Below, in pieces: positions 11,384 to 22,402 of a stretch of DNA of 64,000 nt. The position numbers were made by a program, and so were the translations under genes. The notes under the pieces are model-generated. The model was not told the origin of the DNA. It worked only from the letters and a program-made list of their open reading frames with translations, and searched no databases. Source of the stretch: Lichtheimia corymbifera B2541 (lineage: Eukaryota > Mucoromycota > Mucoromycetes > Mucorales > Lichtheimiaceae); assembly GCA_000697475.1 (NCBI GenBank), contig JNEU01001132.1, forward strand, positions 161,199 to 225,198, given 5' to 3'. The first letter of the stretch is position 1; the number at the start of each line of letters is the position of its first letter.

Positions 11384-11978
11384 TTACTCATCGTCAACAA
11401 CGACAGTCTCCAAACCTAACGTACAGAGAAAAAGAAGGGGATGGGATCTTTTAGTAGACGCTTCACAGATAGGAGACGGATGGATTCTCCAACCTCTAGC
11501 GTTTTCATACCGGCAGAAGATATTTTCCTCATTCTCGGAATCCATTCATCATAATGTACAATAGATAAAAGGATACCATAGAGAAAGATGGAAAACATTG
11601 CTACTGAACGGCGAAAGCAAAATAGAGAAAATAAGATAACTTACCCTTGGCACCATTGGGAGTAGGGACGAAAGTGACGTATGAGTAGAGCTTGTGGACA
11701 GCATCTTCGTCGTCGTTACGCTTGCGAGCAATACGAACACGGATACGGTGAGGGACGTTGCGAACACCACGAGCCCAGAGAGCCTTGTTAAGACCAGTGT
11801 CAATACGAACATCAGGAGTACCCATGGCCTTGACAGCAAACTCCTTGACAGCCTTAATAGCGTGAGGAGTACGCTTCTTGAAAGAGCGACCATGCACGAG
11901 CTTGTGCAAGTGGATGGTGTATTCACGAGTGACAACGTCAGCAAGAGTGGATCGCTTTTGGGTGGTCTTGGGAGCCAT
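11384..11978 (-). CDS. RPL31: 60S ribosomal protein eL31
   Basis: Component of the large ribosomal subunit near the polypeptide exit tunnel. Exons are 11978-11645 and 11415-11384, giving 121 residues, the normal length for eL31. Family signatures are [51 protein letters not shown] and the acidic C-terminus ETVVVDDE. The start is the ATG of [10 protein letters not shown]. The single intron interrupting the last ten codons is 229 nt, several times longer than most introns in this window, and contains an ATGATGA box (see findings). A GGAT/GATG microsatellite lies just upstream of the start. Confidence 0.97.
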
Positions 11979-12011
11979 ATGCAACTAGATGAATGATGAT
12001 ATTATGCGTGA

Positions 12012-12053
12012 ATGGATGGATGGATGAATAGATGGATGGATGGGTGGATGGAT
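12012..12053. repeat. (GGAT)n-type microsatellite
   Basis: An imperfect tandem GGAT/GATG array lies about 35 bp upstream of the RPL31 start, inside the probable leader or promoter. The reverse strand reads ATCC repeats. Confidence 0.85.
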
Positions 12054-12080
12054 ACGAAGGGATGTGTACTTACCTTTATG

Positions 12081-12275
12081 TCAGAAGAGAGAGGGATTCA
12101 TAGCCACGCGCAAATTTCCTTGATCTTTGTCTCCAGCATTCTCAGATTTCAGGGTCCCGCTGACAGGCACCTGCACCCATGGCTGGCTTTGGACCTCGAA
12201 ATGACCTACGGAGGGGGTCTCATACTTTTGCAAGGTGTTTTCAAATTCACTAATCATTTCTGGATTGTTAACCAT
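12081..12275 (-). CDS. Hypothetical 64-residue ORF upstream of RPL31 (tentative)
   Basis: An ATG frame encodes MVNNPEMISEFENTLQKYE...GNLRVAMNPSLF. The composition is protein-like and hydrophilic, but there is no recognisable domain. It sits on the same strand as RPL31 and could be part of that gene's long leader or a separate small gene. Confidence 0.25.
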   Translation of the reverse strand: MVNNPEMISEFENTLQKYETPSVGHFEVQSQPWVQVPVSGTLKSENAGDKDQGNLRVAMNPSLF

Positions 12276-13260
12276 ATCATGTATTATTGTGGAATTTAGG
12301 TTTTCTTAATGGTCGTAAGCGTGTTGGAGGATGTATTATGCTTCCCGTTTGATGGTATTATTGGCGTTGAGTTACACACGCATTGTTGACAGGTTGCACA
12401 AATAGATGATAATTGTTGTCTGCAGTACTTGAATGTGCAAACATACGCCTACACCACCCTTAAAAATGTAATTGATAGCCTGGTAATGACAAGCCTCGTT
12501 TGTGATGTGAAACAAGCGAGCGATTCTGGTGTGTGAGAAATGGTATAAGGGCCATCAATGGATCCAGAGGCGGTTCTCGTATTCAATTATGGTATTAAAA
12601 GTAGCAAACGAGGCTTTTGTGTTAGTTGGCTTGATAATCTTTACGATGTTTGGTATCTTAGATACGGCAATGTGAGGAAGAAGATGGAGGGAGTCTCATG
12701 TATGCCACGCTGCCATAATCAACCGAGGACCGTTATATCATCCCATGTAGGAGGCCGTAGTAGGTAAACTGTAGCAATCAATCCAACTTTGCTTATTACA
12801 ACTTGGGAGGTAGTCGCTATGAAAGGAATGTGGCTATGTGCTTTATCAAGCGAGATGAGTGGGTTTTACTGAGCCATCTATCACAATGAAAACAATAACA
12901 ATAAAAATAGGATAATTGAAACAACACTAAATCGCTCACAAAAGAAGACCACCCACGATGATGCTCACATCAACATGGAATATAACAGCAAACGGACGTG
13001 ATATGGTGGAAGAACGAGATGTATAATTTGGATTAAAGTGGGTGACAACATCCTTGCTTACATCTGCATGGTGGGTGTGTGGTCACAAAGGATGATCAAC
13101 GCTTGTTGGGAATGGTGATGAGCTTATAGATAGGGATGTTGTTATGTCTCTTGAATCTACTGGGGTTACTCTATACTTTCTGAAGGCATCTATGTTAATG
13201 CTAGACATAAGCTGTTCATTGTATAGGTGTTCTCTTTGGGATCTTATTTCCCATTAAATC
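12276..13260. other. Intergenic region, no supported gene
   Basis: Both strands show only short frames without domains or convincing splice sites. A 69-codon ATG frame at 12558-12767 (+) is not convincing. Confidence 0.4.
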
Positions 13261-14424
13261 TCAAGCTTCATCATGGAAAGTGGATGACTTGTCACTGAAT
13301 ACATTTAAATTTGATACATATAAATGAGTTGATGCCCCCATGGAGATTTGTTTGCAGTCGATGCGAGATGAACACGTTATGAGAGCGTCAAGAACCTTGG
13401 TCCCGATGACCAATTTTGATGAATGATCATGTGTGATTTGCTTCACTTCAATATTGGTGTATTTGGTGCTTTGTTGCGGAAGAGAGCTGTGATGCCAGTC
13501 GTTCTCTTTCAAGAATCTGATCTTCTCATGGTGAGCGTCATGCTCGGGGATTCGTCCGTAGACTTCAGCAGACAATATAATACTCACGCTATCTGACCCA
13601 AAAAAAAAAAAGCGGTTAGAGAAAGTAAGGAAACAATTATGGGTCCTCATCTTACCCCCCCCCCAACTAACTTGTCAACAAGGTAGTACCCTCGATAATT
13701 CTAGCCGCTACATATCGTAGCCACGACTTGCGCAACCAATCAGTATTTAAAATGGTGGCAAGAGCCTTGTCCATCTCAACATAGCCTTCATTGATCATCA
13801 TAGACTTGATTGGTTGGATGGCTATGTCAAATGGTGATCTGGTGGCTCTGTTCTGTACTTCTTTGTTATTTCCCACCAGAGTATATAGGCTTGCACTCTG
13901 CCTACAAATGTATCTACCACAAGGATGGACCCATCAAGGAGCACAGTCAAATGTCATCAGGCAGCAATGAACATTTCAAGCGGTAAAAAAATGAAGTGAG
14001 CTACATAGATGACGAATACCCTGATATTGGGATGCGCATAAAGACTATTCATGAGACTTACTAAAGGCTGCGTATGATGATATGCATACAAGTAGGAAGA
14101 AAGAGCGTATAGTAGTGTTGGTTACAACAGCCTTGTTTATATGTGAGTGGGCGTGGGGATTGTTGCCATGATTGATTGAACTGATAAAGCGGTCAAAGCA
14201 TATTGGAGTGCCGAGTAGAAGTGATGGAGAATCACAGCTGATAAATCCACCTGCTTAGGTGACATAAGCGTGTCCTCTATAGATAGATGGATGATGCCTT
14301 CATCAGCGATACGTCTGAAGAATTTTGGTGTGATTATTGAAGGTCCATGGATAAACCAGGATCCGGGGCATCCATTTGCTATCACATACCACTTACTGTG
14401 TTGAAACGGAGCAAAATAAGGCAT
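13261..14424 (-). CDS. Unidentified multi-exon gene
   Basis: I see at least two exons that join well. An exon ending at 13672 reads ...KSMMINEGYVEMDKAL and LRKSWLRYVAARIIEGTTLL. It joins across a 79-nt intron carrying a C10/G10 tract and an A12/T12 tract to an exon starting at 13592 (SVSIILSAEVYGRIPEHD), which runs to a stop at 13261 (FSDKSSTFHDEA). A further open block at 14424-14137 (KWYVIANGCPGSW, RRIADEGIIHLSIED, VDLSAVILHHFYSAL) is probably an upstream exon. The linking exons between 14137 and 13900 are unresolved. I recognise no family. It could be lineage-specific. Confidence 0.4.
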
Positions 14425-14694
14425 TGTGTGTGAGTGTTCGTTTCAGAAAGAAAAGTTGATTGGCCTTTGACACCTTCATTGATAAGTGCATAGTGCCATG
14501 GTGGAGTGTGATATAGCGTCTCCCCCCTTTACACCGCCAACCAATGTTATTATTAGGAAGTGGATGCAACATACACTGATCCTGAAAACTACCACCATAC
14601 CCAATTGCCACTTTCTAAAGCGAGATATCAAATCCTTTTATACGAGTATATTTACATATGTTTTCCAATAATATACAAGAAAATGACATGTCAA

Positions 14695-15533
14695 CTACGG
14701 TACTGGGAAGCCTGAAACGCCAGATTCATACATGCTATTGCTTTCAATGGTGTATTGACGTCGTTTGGAATCCATCTGCTGGGATATCATATCATCTTCG
14801 TCCTCTTCACCAGATCTTCTCCTTCGTCTCGATTGATCAGTTGGATGGCTCAATTTCCTTGCCATATAGATAGGCTCGTATTCCTATCGTGAAGAATAAA
14901 TACTTATGTACCAATCACCTGAAATACACTGTTCACTTACACTGAGTTGACTCTTGAAGCTATCGTTTGGGTTGATACAAAGGCGCTTGCTTTGCACATA
15001 TTGGTAGGCTTGAGTGGCATTCATATTGTAAATCTCCATTGCATAGGCGATAACAAAGCTGGGGCTGCGCGACATGCCAGTGTTGCAGCATACAAGAAGC
15101 TTTCCATGCTGTTCAAGCACTTCCTTGATATACGCTGTGCACTGAGGGAATATAGGGATAAGGTTTTGCATGGTGGAATCAGATACTGTGATAGGCTTGA
15201 AGTTGAAAAGCTCGGCAAGAGTATCAGTCTTGAAGATACGAAGCTCGTTACTGTCCAGGAAGCAAAGAATATGCGTAATGCCGTTGTTTTGAAGATGTTG
15301 GATATTACGACAGGCAGCAAATGGACCTAGGTATAATCCAGGCTGTTTTGTTCAAGGAAATAGTCGTCATGGGTCAGTCGTCAGTGTGTCAACCGTATTG
15401 ACTCGTCATAAGAGATTACCAATATTTCTTGCATTTCGCGACGCATCTCATAACGCCAATCATCCACTGCAGTGCAGTTTGTGCTGTCGTAAGAAGTGCA
15501 GTCTCTGCCCCAGAGTTCGAATGTAGGCAACAT
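14695..15533 (-). CDS. STYX-like dual-specificity phosphatase family protein
   Basis: Member of the dual-specificity phosphatase fold, closest to STYX. Exons are 15533-15420, 15342-14941 and 14883-14695 (234 residues against about 220 for animal STYX). STYX hallmarks appear in order: DDWRYEMRREMQEIL-PGLYLGPF at the N-terminus, ITHILCF, the P-loop LVCCNTGMSRSPSFVIAYAM, YVQSKRLCINPN, EYEPIYMARKL, and a basic then acidic tail (SRRRRSGEEDEDDM). Animal STYX is a pseudophosphatase because Gly replaces the catalytic Cys. Here that position is Cys, while the usual preceding His is also Cys. A candidate general-acid Asp (VSD) is present. Activity is therefore possible but not proven. Confidence 0.85.
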
Positions 15534-15778
15534 GGAAATGACAGTGAATAAAGAGGAATGGCATGCTCCGCCAAATCAGGATATAGAATTTAGACGCATG
15601 AGTGACGACCCCCTCTTTAACCACTGGCAAAGGCATCACTACCCATACATCATTTAACATTGCCAGATTGTTTTTTCTTATATTTGGGACTCTCTATGGA
15701 TTCGACAATAATGTATCTTATTGGGATGTGATTGGTGATATAAGATTATATACAAGGAAAAACCAGCAAATTTACAAG

Positions 15779-17740
15779 CTATACAATGGCTTTCTTCTTC
15801 CCACGTGGTAGACTAGGGCCCCACACCTTGACTGTAAAATCGGCAGAACCACTTGCAAGGATGGGCTCAGTTGGGTGAAAATTAACAGCATATACTCGAT
15901 CAGTGTGCCCTTCGAGCCGTTGCATTAATTCTGCGCTTTCCTAATAGACATATGGATTAATCTACAGTGAAACCATATGATAGCATTGTTGAATACCTCG
16001 CCAACATTATACAAATATGCATACGGATCTGCACTGCCAGTTGCAAGTAGTACGCTCTTCTCTTCCTTTGGTTCAGAAAAATCGCCTGTAGATGTCAACG
16101 CTCTATCAGGGTCGCTGTCCCCAGTGGCCAACGGTGAAGGGCGGCTTACAATTGAAGCATTATCTACCATCCCACACACATGTTATTTGATGTCCACTAC
16201 GCTTTCATTGCAACCTACATCCGCTGCCACAGTAAAATGATGATTTTATAGGCCAATTCTTGTTCTTGAACCCTTTCAGCGCATGCACAAGCCGGGTATC
16301 CGATTTGGGTGGATCCATACCACGATCATATACACGTAACACTATTACCAGCATCAGTATTCCTTCATGATATGGGCTTTTGCTGGGTATCATTTACCAT
16401 TGTCGTAGCTATTTACAGCCATGTATCGTGGCTCGTCATAGTCGTCAACTAGTATAGTTTATAAGCGTCAAAGAGCGTAATAACCATCAATCATTGCTAA
16501 CCTGCACGTCTAGCCGCATCTGTGCGCCGCCGACCAATCGTAATATGTGAGATTGGCATATTGCTCGTACCATTCGTAGTGCTTGATATACATGTTCCTG
16601 CATTGTGTGGATGTGTGGATCAGACATAAGCTCTGGATCACAGAATTCCCAATACTTACGTGATCGTATATCCCATACCTTGAGTACCCCGTGCGCATCA
16701 CCCGAGATAACGTGCATACCATCCCTTGAAGCATATAGCGTGTTGACCATGCTGTCGTTATGTATGACTGCTACTGCGTTTGGTGAACGGGTATCGACTG
16801 TGGCTAGGATTTTCCTTGATGTGCCGCAATAGAATATATTGGAGTCTAATGTTTACGTTTGGGTGAGAAGATCATGTCAATAGAGGAATATGATGATGCT
16901 ATTACCCATAAAGTCCCATCCAACGCATTGAACAAAGCCATCCATCTCAAAAGTGCCTGAGAGCTTGCTGGTCTCGACATCCCATGTTTTACAAGTTTCA
17001 TCGTATGCGCCTGATACCAGCTTATTGGATTCGGATGTCCATGCCACGTCAGATATATTGAGCGTATGACCTTTCAAGCACATCACTTCCTTTTGTGCTG
17101 ATACAGTATCCCAAATCCGCACCGTCTTGTCAAAAGATCCTGAAGCAAGCAAACTGCCGTTGGGAGAGAATTCCACGGTGTACACAGCGCCCACGTGACC
17201 TTTCAGTTCGTAACGCATATCGAACGCCTCCCCATTGTAATCTATCCCAAACGAAACACTTGTCAATGCATCTTCAAACGACATCATTACACATATCAAA
17301 ACATTACTAGGTTGAAAATCGTTGCCAGCAGCTTCTTGAACGGCCATGGATATCACCTGCTCGGCTTTCGAGTCCATATTCGAAGTGGAACCATGATCAA
17401 CGACAAAAGGACGATAAGTCAACCCGCCTTGAGAAATAGAAGCAGCATAGCGTGCTGAAAGGTCGTAAATGCTCTTTTTGAGTGCACTGTTCTCTTTGTC
17501 CAATAGATCGACCTTCTGCTTCAAGTGCTTTACTTCCTTGAGAAGCTTCTCCACCTGTTGATCGCGTCCAGAGGCTGTAGGATTGCTGCTTCCTGTAGGG
17601 GTCGATGCTGAAGGAGGATAGACTGATGTCGACGTCGTACCCACCATGTTGACGGCTTGCCCTCCACTTGAACTAGTCATGCTGCTAGAATGGCTACGCA
17701 TTGTTGACGATCGCTGCTGATGCTGAGGCAACTGGTCCAT
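15779..17740 (-). CDS. Coiled-coil plus WD40-repeat protein
   Basis: A Ser/Thr-rich N-terminus is followed by a coiled coil (QVEKLLKEVKHLKQKVDLL) and then seven or so WD40 repeats. The first repeats are GHVGAVYTVEFSPNGSLLAS-FDKTVRIWD and GHTLNISDVAWTSESNKLVS. Exon 1 ends at 16906. The next exon continues with NIFYCGTSRKILATVDTRSP and HGVLKVWDIRS. A later repeat contains VLLATGSADPYAYLYNVGE, and the last exon closes with GHTDRVYAVNFHPTEPILAS...VKVW and a basic tail. The architecture suggests a propeller scaffold dimerised by the coiled coil, but I cannot name an orthologue. It is divergently transcribed from the Rcy1-like gene, with starts about 290 bp apart. Confidence 0.75.
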
Positions 17741-18031
17741 CAAAGATATGTGTCGTGTGCCCAGGTGGAAACCGTGAGCGGGCTATTTCTGTTTCAAGGG
17801 CTATCCAAGAATAAAAGCCAGCCCGTTGCTATGGCGACGCACAAGAGTTACAGTCGTACTTAGCTAGCATAAAAATCCCTGCCATCTTTATACGATGTAC
17901 AGTTCAATAATGAAGGAATCATACTACACGTAATGATGTCTATTATTGTGGTTGCTGTTTTTCTTCGAATGATGAAACGCTATAATTTCTTGCCCGGTTC
18001 AAGATGTTGGAAGGAGGTTACTTGTATATGA

Positions 18032-21000
18032 ATGGGCGGGAGATTGTTTATACGGATCTTCGTCCACAATTTGTGCAAAGGACTGCCTTCCACTTGGTCT
18101 TCCCGCTCTTCGTCCGAAATCCCCTTCAGTCCAATGGATAGGTCTGGTGAATTATCAGGCTCAAAGGCACCGCAATCGCCTGTATCTGTCCACAAGACAT
18201 TGCCACCCGATGTCCTAGTCAAGATTTTTCACCACCTTCCCGTACCGTCTCTCGTCAATGTCGCTTTGGCATCACGGCGTTTCAAGGTGCTTTGCTACGA
18301 TGACGAAATATGGGATACCAAAATCCAGCTTATGCTCGGCTGTGACTCGAGTGGACTCGCAGGTGCAGAAACGTCTCAAGATGCTAGCAGCAGTAGCTTG
18401 ATGAATATTGAAGAAACCATCAAAATCAACAACAAACCCCTGAACGCATTGATACCTGGTTTATCAACGGATCCATTCAATACACGAGCAAGAGCACGGT
18501 CAACAGGTCAAGCCAGAGAAAAGTTCAAGGAGCTGTATGTCCGCTTAATGCCTTACTATGTGGATCTACGAACCAAGTCAAGAGAATCCAAAGTGCTGAA
18601 GGATTATGGTCATCAACCAGAAAAATGCGGGAGGTTACTTCATACATTGGTTGCTTTTGGTCGTTGCCATGTGGTGGATGATTGGAAAGACGTAAGTTTG
18701 ATTGACAAAGGAGACAACGATCATCTCATTGACGAAACTGGTTCTTTAGATTAATAAAGCGGTGGAATCACTGTGTCAGTACTTTGAGAACGCGTCGCTA
18801 CATAAATTTGAAACAGCGTACGATGTGCATGATATCAATGACATGAAGGTAATTTCTACTACGTCTTAGCATATTATGGAACACTCATCCTCATATACAT
18901 GTTCCCATCCACCCCCCATATAGACGTTTGCTCATGCACTTATTGCGCTGAATGGCGGATCCATTTGTATTCAAACATACATCCAGAAGCACCCTATTTT
19001 CTTTGACAACCCCTTCAAACCTGAAGATAATTTCACGTGAGTTATAATATCCCATCGTCTTACTGTTGACTTATTCAGTCGAATAGTACATCAGCGCATG
19101 ATCTGGATCCCTTTCGGAAGTTCATGTCCTTGGTGACAGAGGAGTGTCGACAGCAATCATTCGTCGTTTCAGAAACATTTCCGCCCAATGTTGACGTTTA
19201 TTATACTTTTGTTGATCGTGTATTGGAGGATGTGGTAAGTAACACAGTTAAAGTGTTGGTTTGATATGAGTTACTGATACTTTGGTCAAGGTGGCGGATT
19301 ATGTGAATGCATTACTAGCTATCGCTCAGCGTCGTGAAAGGCGGTTATACCTGCATACAATCTCCGTGGTGCTTGACGTCGCATCCAAAATGATCCAGGA
19401 ATTTACTCAGGACAATCTTCCACGTGGTATTAGCACGGATTCCAGCATCAACCTACTATTCAAGCTTTTCATTCCATTGATCGACGACTATCTATACGAA
19501 GAATTACAATATGTCAAAGATACTTGCAAGAAATTGATTGATGATTGGGTACGGAAGATGGATATACAATGAGAAATTACAATGAACAATGTAGACTGAT
19601 GATCTTATAGAACGATGGTTATGGTTCTCGAAGGGAAGATGCATCGTCTCGGCTCACAAACCAATCACGTGAAACGTTTAAGAGGTAAAACTAGATTCAA
19701 CGATATCTTTGAGAAGCATCAATGCTAAGCCCACAAAGAAACTATCTCTCAGCATTCAAAAAAATGATTGCACTCCCTGCCGACCTAGTCACTTCTGCAG
19801 CTACCACAATTGCTTCACCGTTTCAGCGATCACGTGATGAATCATCGACACCTTCAGCATCCAAAAACAGTGATACCCATACGACCACCACCACCAGCAG
19901 CCCTACAACTCCAACCAGCAAACGATCGTCCATGTTGAAAACGTCATCACCGTCATCACCAGTAGATATCCGTGATACCGAGTTCAATGCTGCTCTGCAT
20001 GAATTGGATACGATGCAGGATCTGCTTAGTTTGGAAACGGTTCTGCAGCTGATTCACGTCAATAAGGACGCAGAGCGTCGTGTCGAGAAATTCCTTCAAA
20101 TCGGCTTCCCAGAAGTTATGCACGCTAAAGTGTAAGTTATCAGTTGCATTGAATCTAACATTGCCTGTATGAGGAACTTATTTTTGTTTTTAGTCTGAAA
20201 ACGTATGAGCAAATATTTATACAACTACTACGCACTCTGGGACATGAACATATCGAACCAGCTTTTGAAAGGTATGGTATTAGAGTTGAATGGAGAGATC
20301 GCTGAGGCCGCAAGTACAAGCATTGACTAACTTAATTCTTGGTTCATTTGTGGTTGGAAGGGCTGGTGAGCATTTGAAGACATATACCCCAGATATGGAT
20401 TCCCTTGACAGCGTAGACGTGCCCCCTTTAACCGAATTTTTCGAGATGGTACATGTCGGCGATGTCATACAACAAATGCTTCAGCTTTATTATGACGAAG
20501 AAATTGTAAGCCATACCGCTGTCGAAAATATTGCAATCGTGCTAACTTCACGAATAATAGAGCAAATACATCGATAAAATGGATTTCATCAACGACGTCA
20601 ACAAAGAGAAGAAGACATTCGAACGCACTTTGGATGACTGCGTGGCAAATGGCATGGACCGTGGCATCCAGGTAAATGTAAATATGCTTTGTTATGCCAA
20701 AACTAATGACATGTCAATGAAACGTTTAGGTGCTTCTATCTCAAGTAGAGTACATATTGGCCCATGAACAAAGACCGGAAGATTATAATCCTGAAAATGA
20801 ATGCCTTGCGGATCTCAAACCGACAAAGGTAAAAAAGATATTTTGAGTCTTATCATTTATTCTGATAACACTAATAGGCGTGCCGAGATGCTATTGAATG
20901 TCTACGGTCCAATACATCTATGCTTAATGGGGCTTCTGAGAAATCAACTATGGATCTCTTCTTTAGTGAAGTTGGTCGGCGTTTTGGGGAGTGAGTATTT

Positions 21001-21423
21001 GTACAAAAGAAGCAGGCATCAACGGTTATACTGAAACATAATCAAAGGGTCTTGAGCAAACACCTAAAAGCACAAACGGTCAATGAGCAAGGAGGATTCC
21101 AGTATATCAGGTAACTCCATGATTCCGAGCTGTAGCTGACATATGTCCTAATCGAATATCACAGTGACATGAATGCGTATTATAATTTTATTACCACCTT
21201 GCGGCAAAGCTCAATAACGCCTTATTTTTCCGCCCTGAAATCGCTTGCCAACATCTACATAATCTCGTCCGCGCCTGACATCAAGAATGTTATCCATGAT
21301 CTTGAGAGATACCACGGCTTGATGAAGACGGAAGACCTACTTGAATTTGCAGCATGTCGAAGCGATTGGCCTGTGATTAAAAAGGTGGTGATGAAGGATA
21401 TCACTGACTGTACCATCATGTAA
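18032..21423 (+). CDS. Recyclin-1-like F-box protein with Sec10-like region
   Basis: Matches the Rcy1/Pof6 family, which couples an F-box (Skp1-binding) to an exocyst-Sec10-like helical region and works in endosomal recycling and late secretion. The F-box is near the start (LPPDVLVKIFHHLPVPSLVN). Helical segments follow over about nine exons (YFENASLHKFETAYDVHD, TISVVLDVASKMIQEF, LSLETVLQLIHVNKDAE, MDRGIQVLLSQVEYIL, QGGFQYISDMNAYYNF). The chain ends VVMKDITDCTIM. A Ser/Thr-rich linker (exon from about 19722) separates two halves. An internal ATG at 18134 (MDRSGELSG) is an equally good start and would leave a longer shared promoter with the WD40 gene. Confidence 0.85.
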
Positions 21424-22402
21424 AGAGAGTAGTCTTCATTTAAATAGTATTGCAAACCTAATATTGGTACATCGAGTACAGAAAGTTTTACATATCGATG
21501 TTCAAATGTCAATTACATTAATCTTCTCTATTAAATACTTTATCTTTCTTATCCTACAAACAATAACGTCGAAACGGTAGTTGCTATATAAGTTATATGG
21601 TAACTAGGGATAACTTGTTGCCATGGTTAAATATCGCTTCTCAAGGATGTCAAACTTTCCTTGCACTGGGACACTCAGTGAGCGTCAAGTTCGGTTGCAA
21701 TTATCCTTTTTAGACTATTTTAACGTCTCTGTAGAGCAATCGGCCTACCGCCCTAAAAGGAAATCCGTAGGATGAGTGAGGATTTTCACAACAATACATG
21801 AAGCAGCTGGCTCATACTACAAATGTATATAGGCGATGGTCAAAGAAATCGGATCGTTCTATACTTAAAAGCATGGGAAGGCGTGAGGTATAATGCAAGT
21901 TGACGCGGCACCAGCGTATTTAAATGTGCCTTAATTGGGTTCTGAGACGAGAAAAGCACAAGCAGCAGCACATCTTGGCATTCATGTTAACGGTGTATGA
22001 GTGCTCCCGGATAAAAGGCAATAGCCTTGTGGCTCGTAATACAATGCAACCATTGCATTTGAACTTGCTCTACTGCAAAGTGGAAACAAGACCGGAGGTG
22101 GAAAACGTAATGCAGCCAGCAATGGAAATGCAAACTATGTAGTGTGTCGATGATATGGTTGAATGCGGGAGAATGGATGATAAGGGGTTGCGAATATATT
22201 CCGCTCAAGGCGACTGTGGTGTGATAGCAGTAAAAGCATCAATCCTTTGTAAAATCGGAAAGGCGATACTCGGAGAGGGCAGCATGCTCCGTCACGAATT
22301 ATGCTGCCTTTAGGTTACGTTACACTGCACGACAAGCTGTATAAATACCCCTTTTTGTATTTGCGCCTCAACCTTCTTTTTAGCTCCTTCAAACACTGCA
22401 AC
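21424..22402. other. Intergenic region / promoter of phospholipase D gene
   Basis: There is no supported gene. A TATA box (TATAAATA) lies at about 22339, some 60 bp before the next ATG. Confidence 0.5.

Noticed and set aside
13860..13960. Apparent frame switch at a TATATA run in the unidentified gene, suggesting a frameshifted pseudogene
   Set aside because: The frame of the downstream exon is itself open upstream to a plausible TAG acceptor, so no frameshift is needed.
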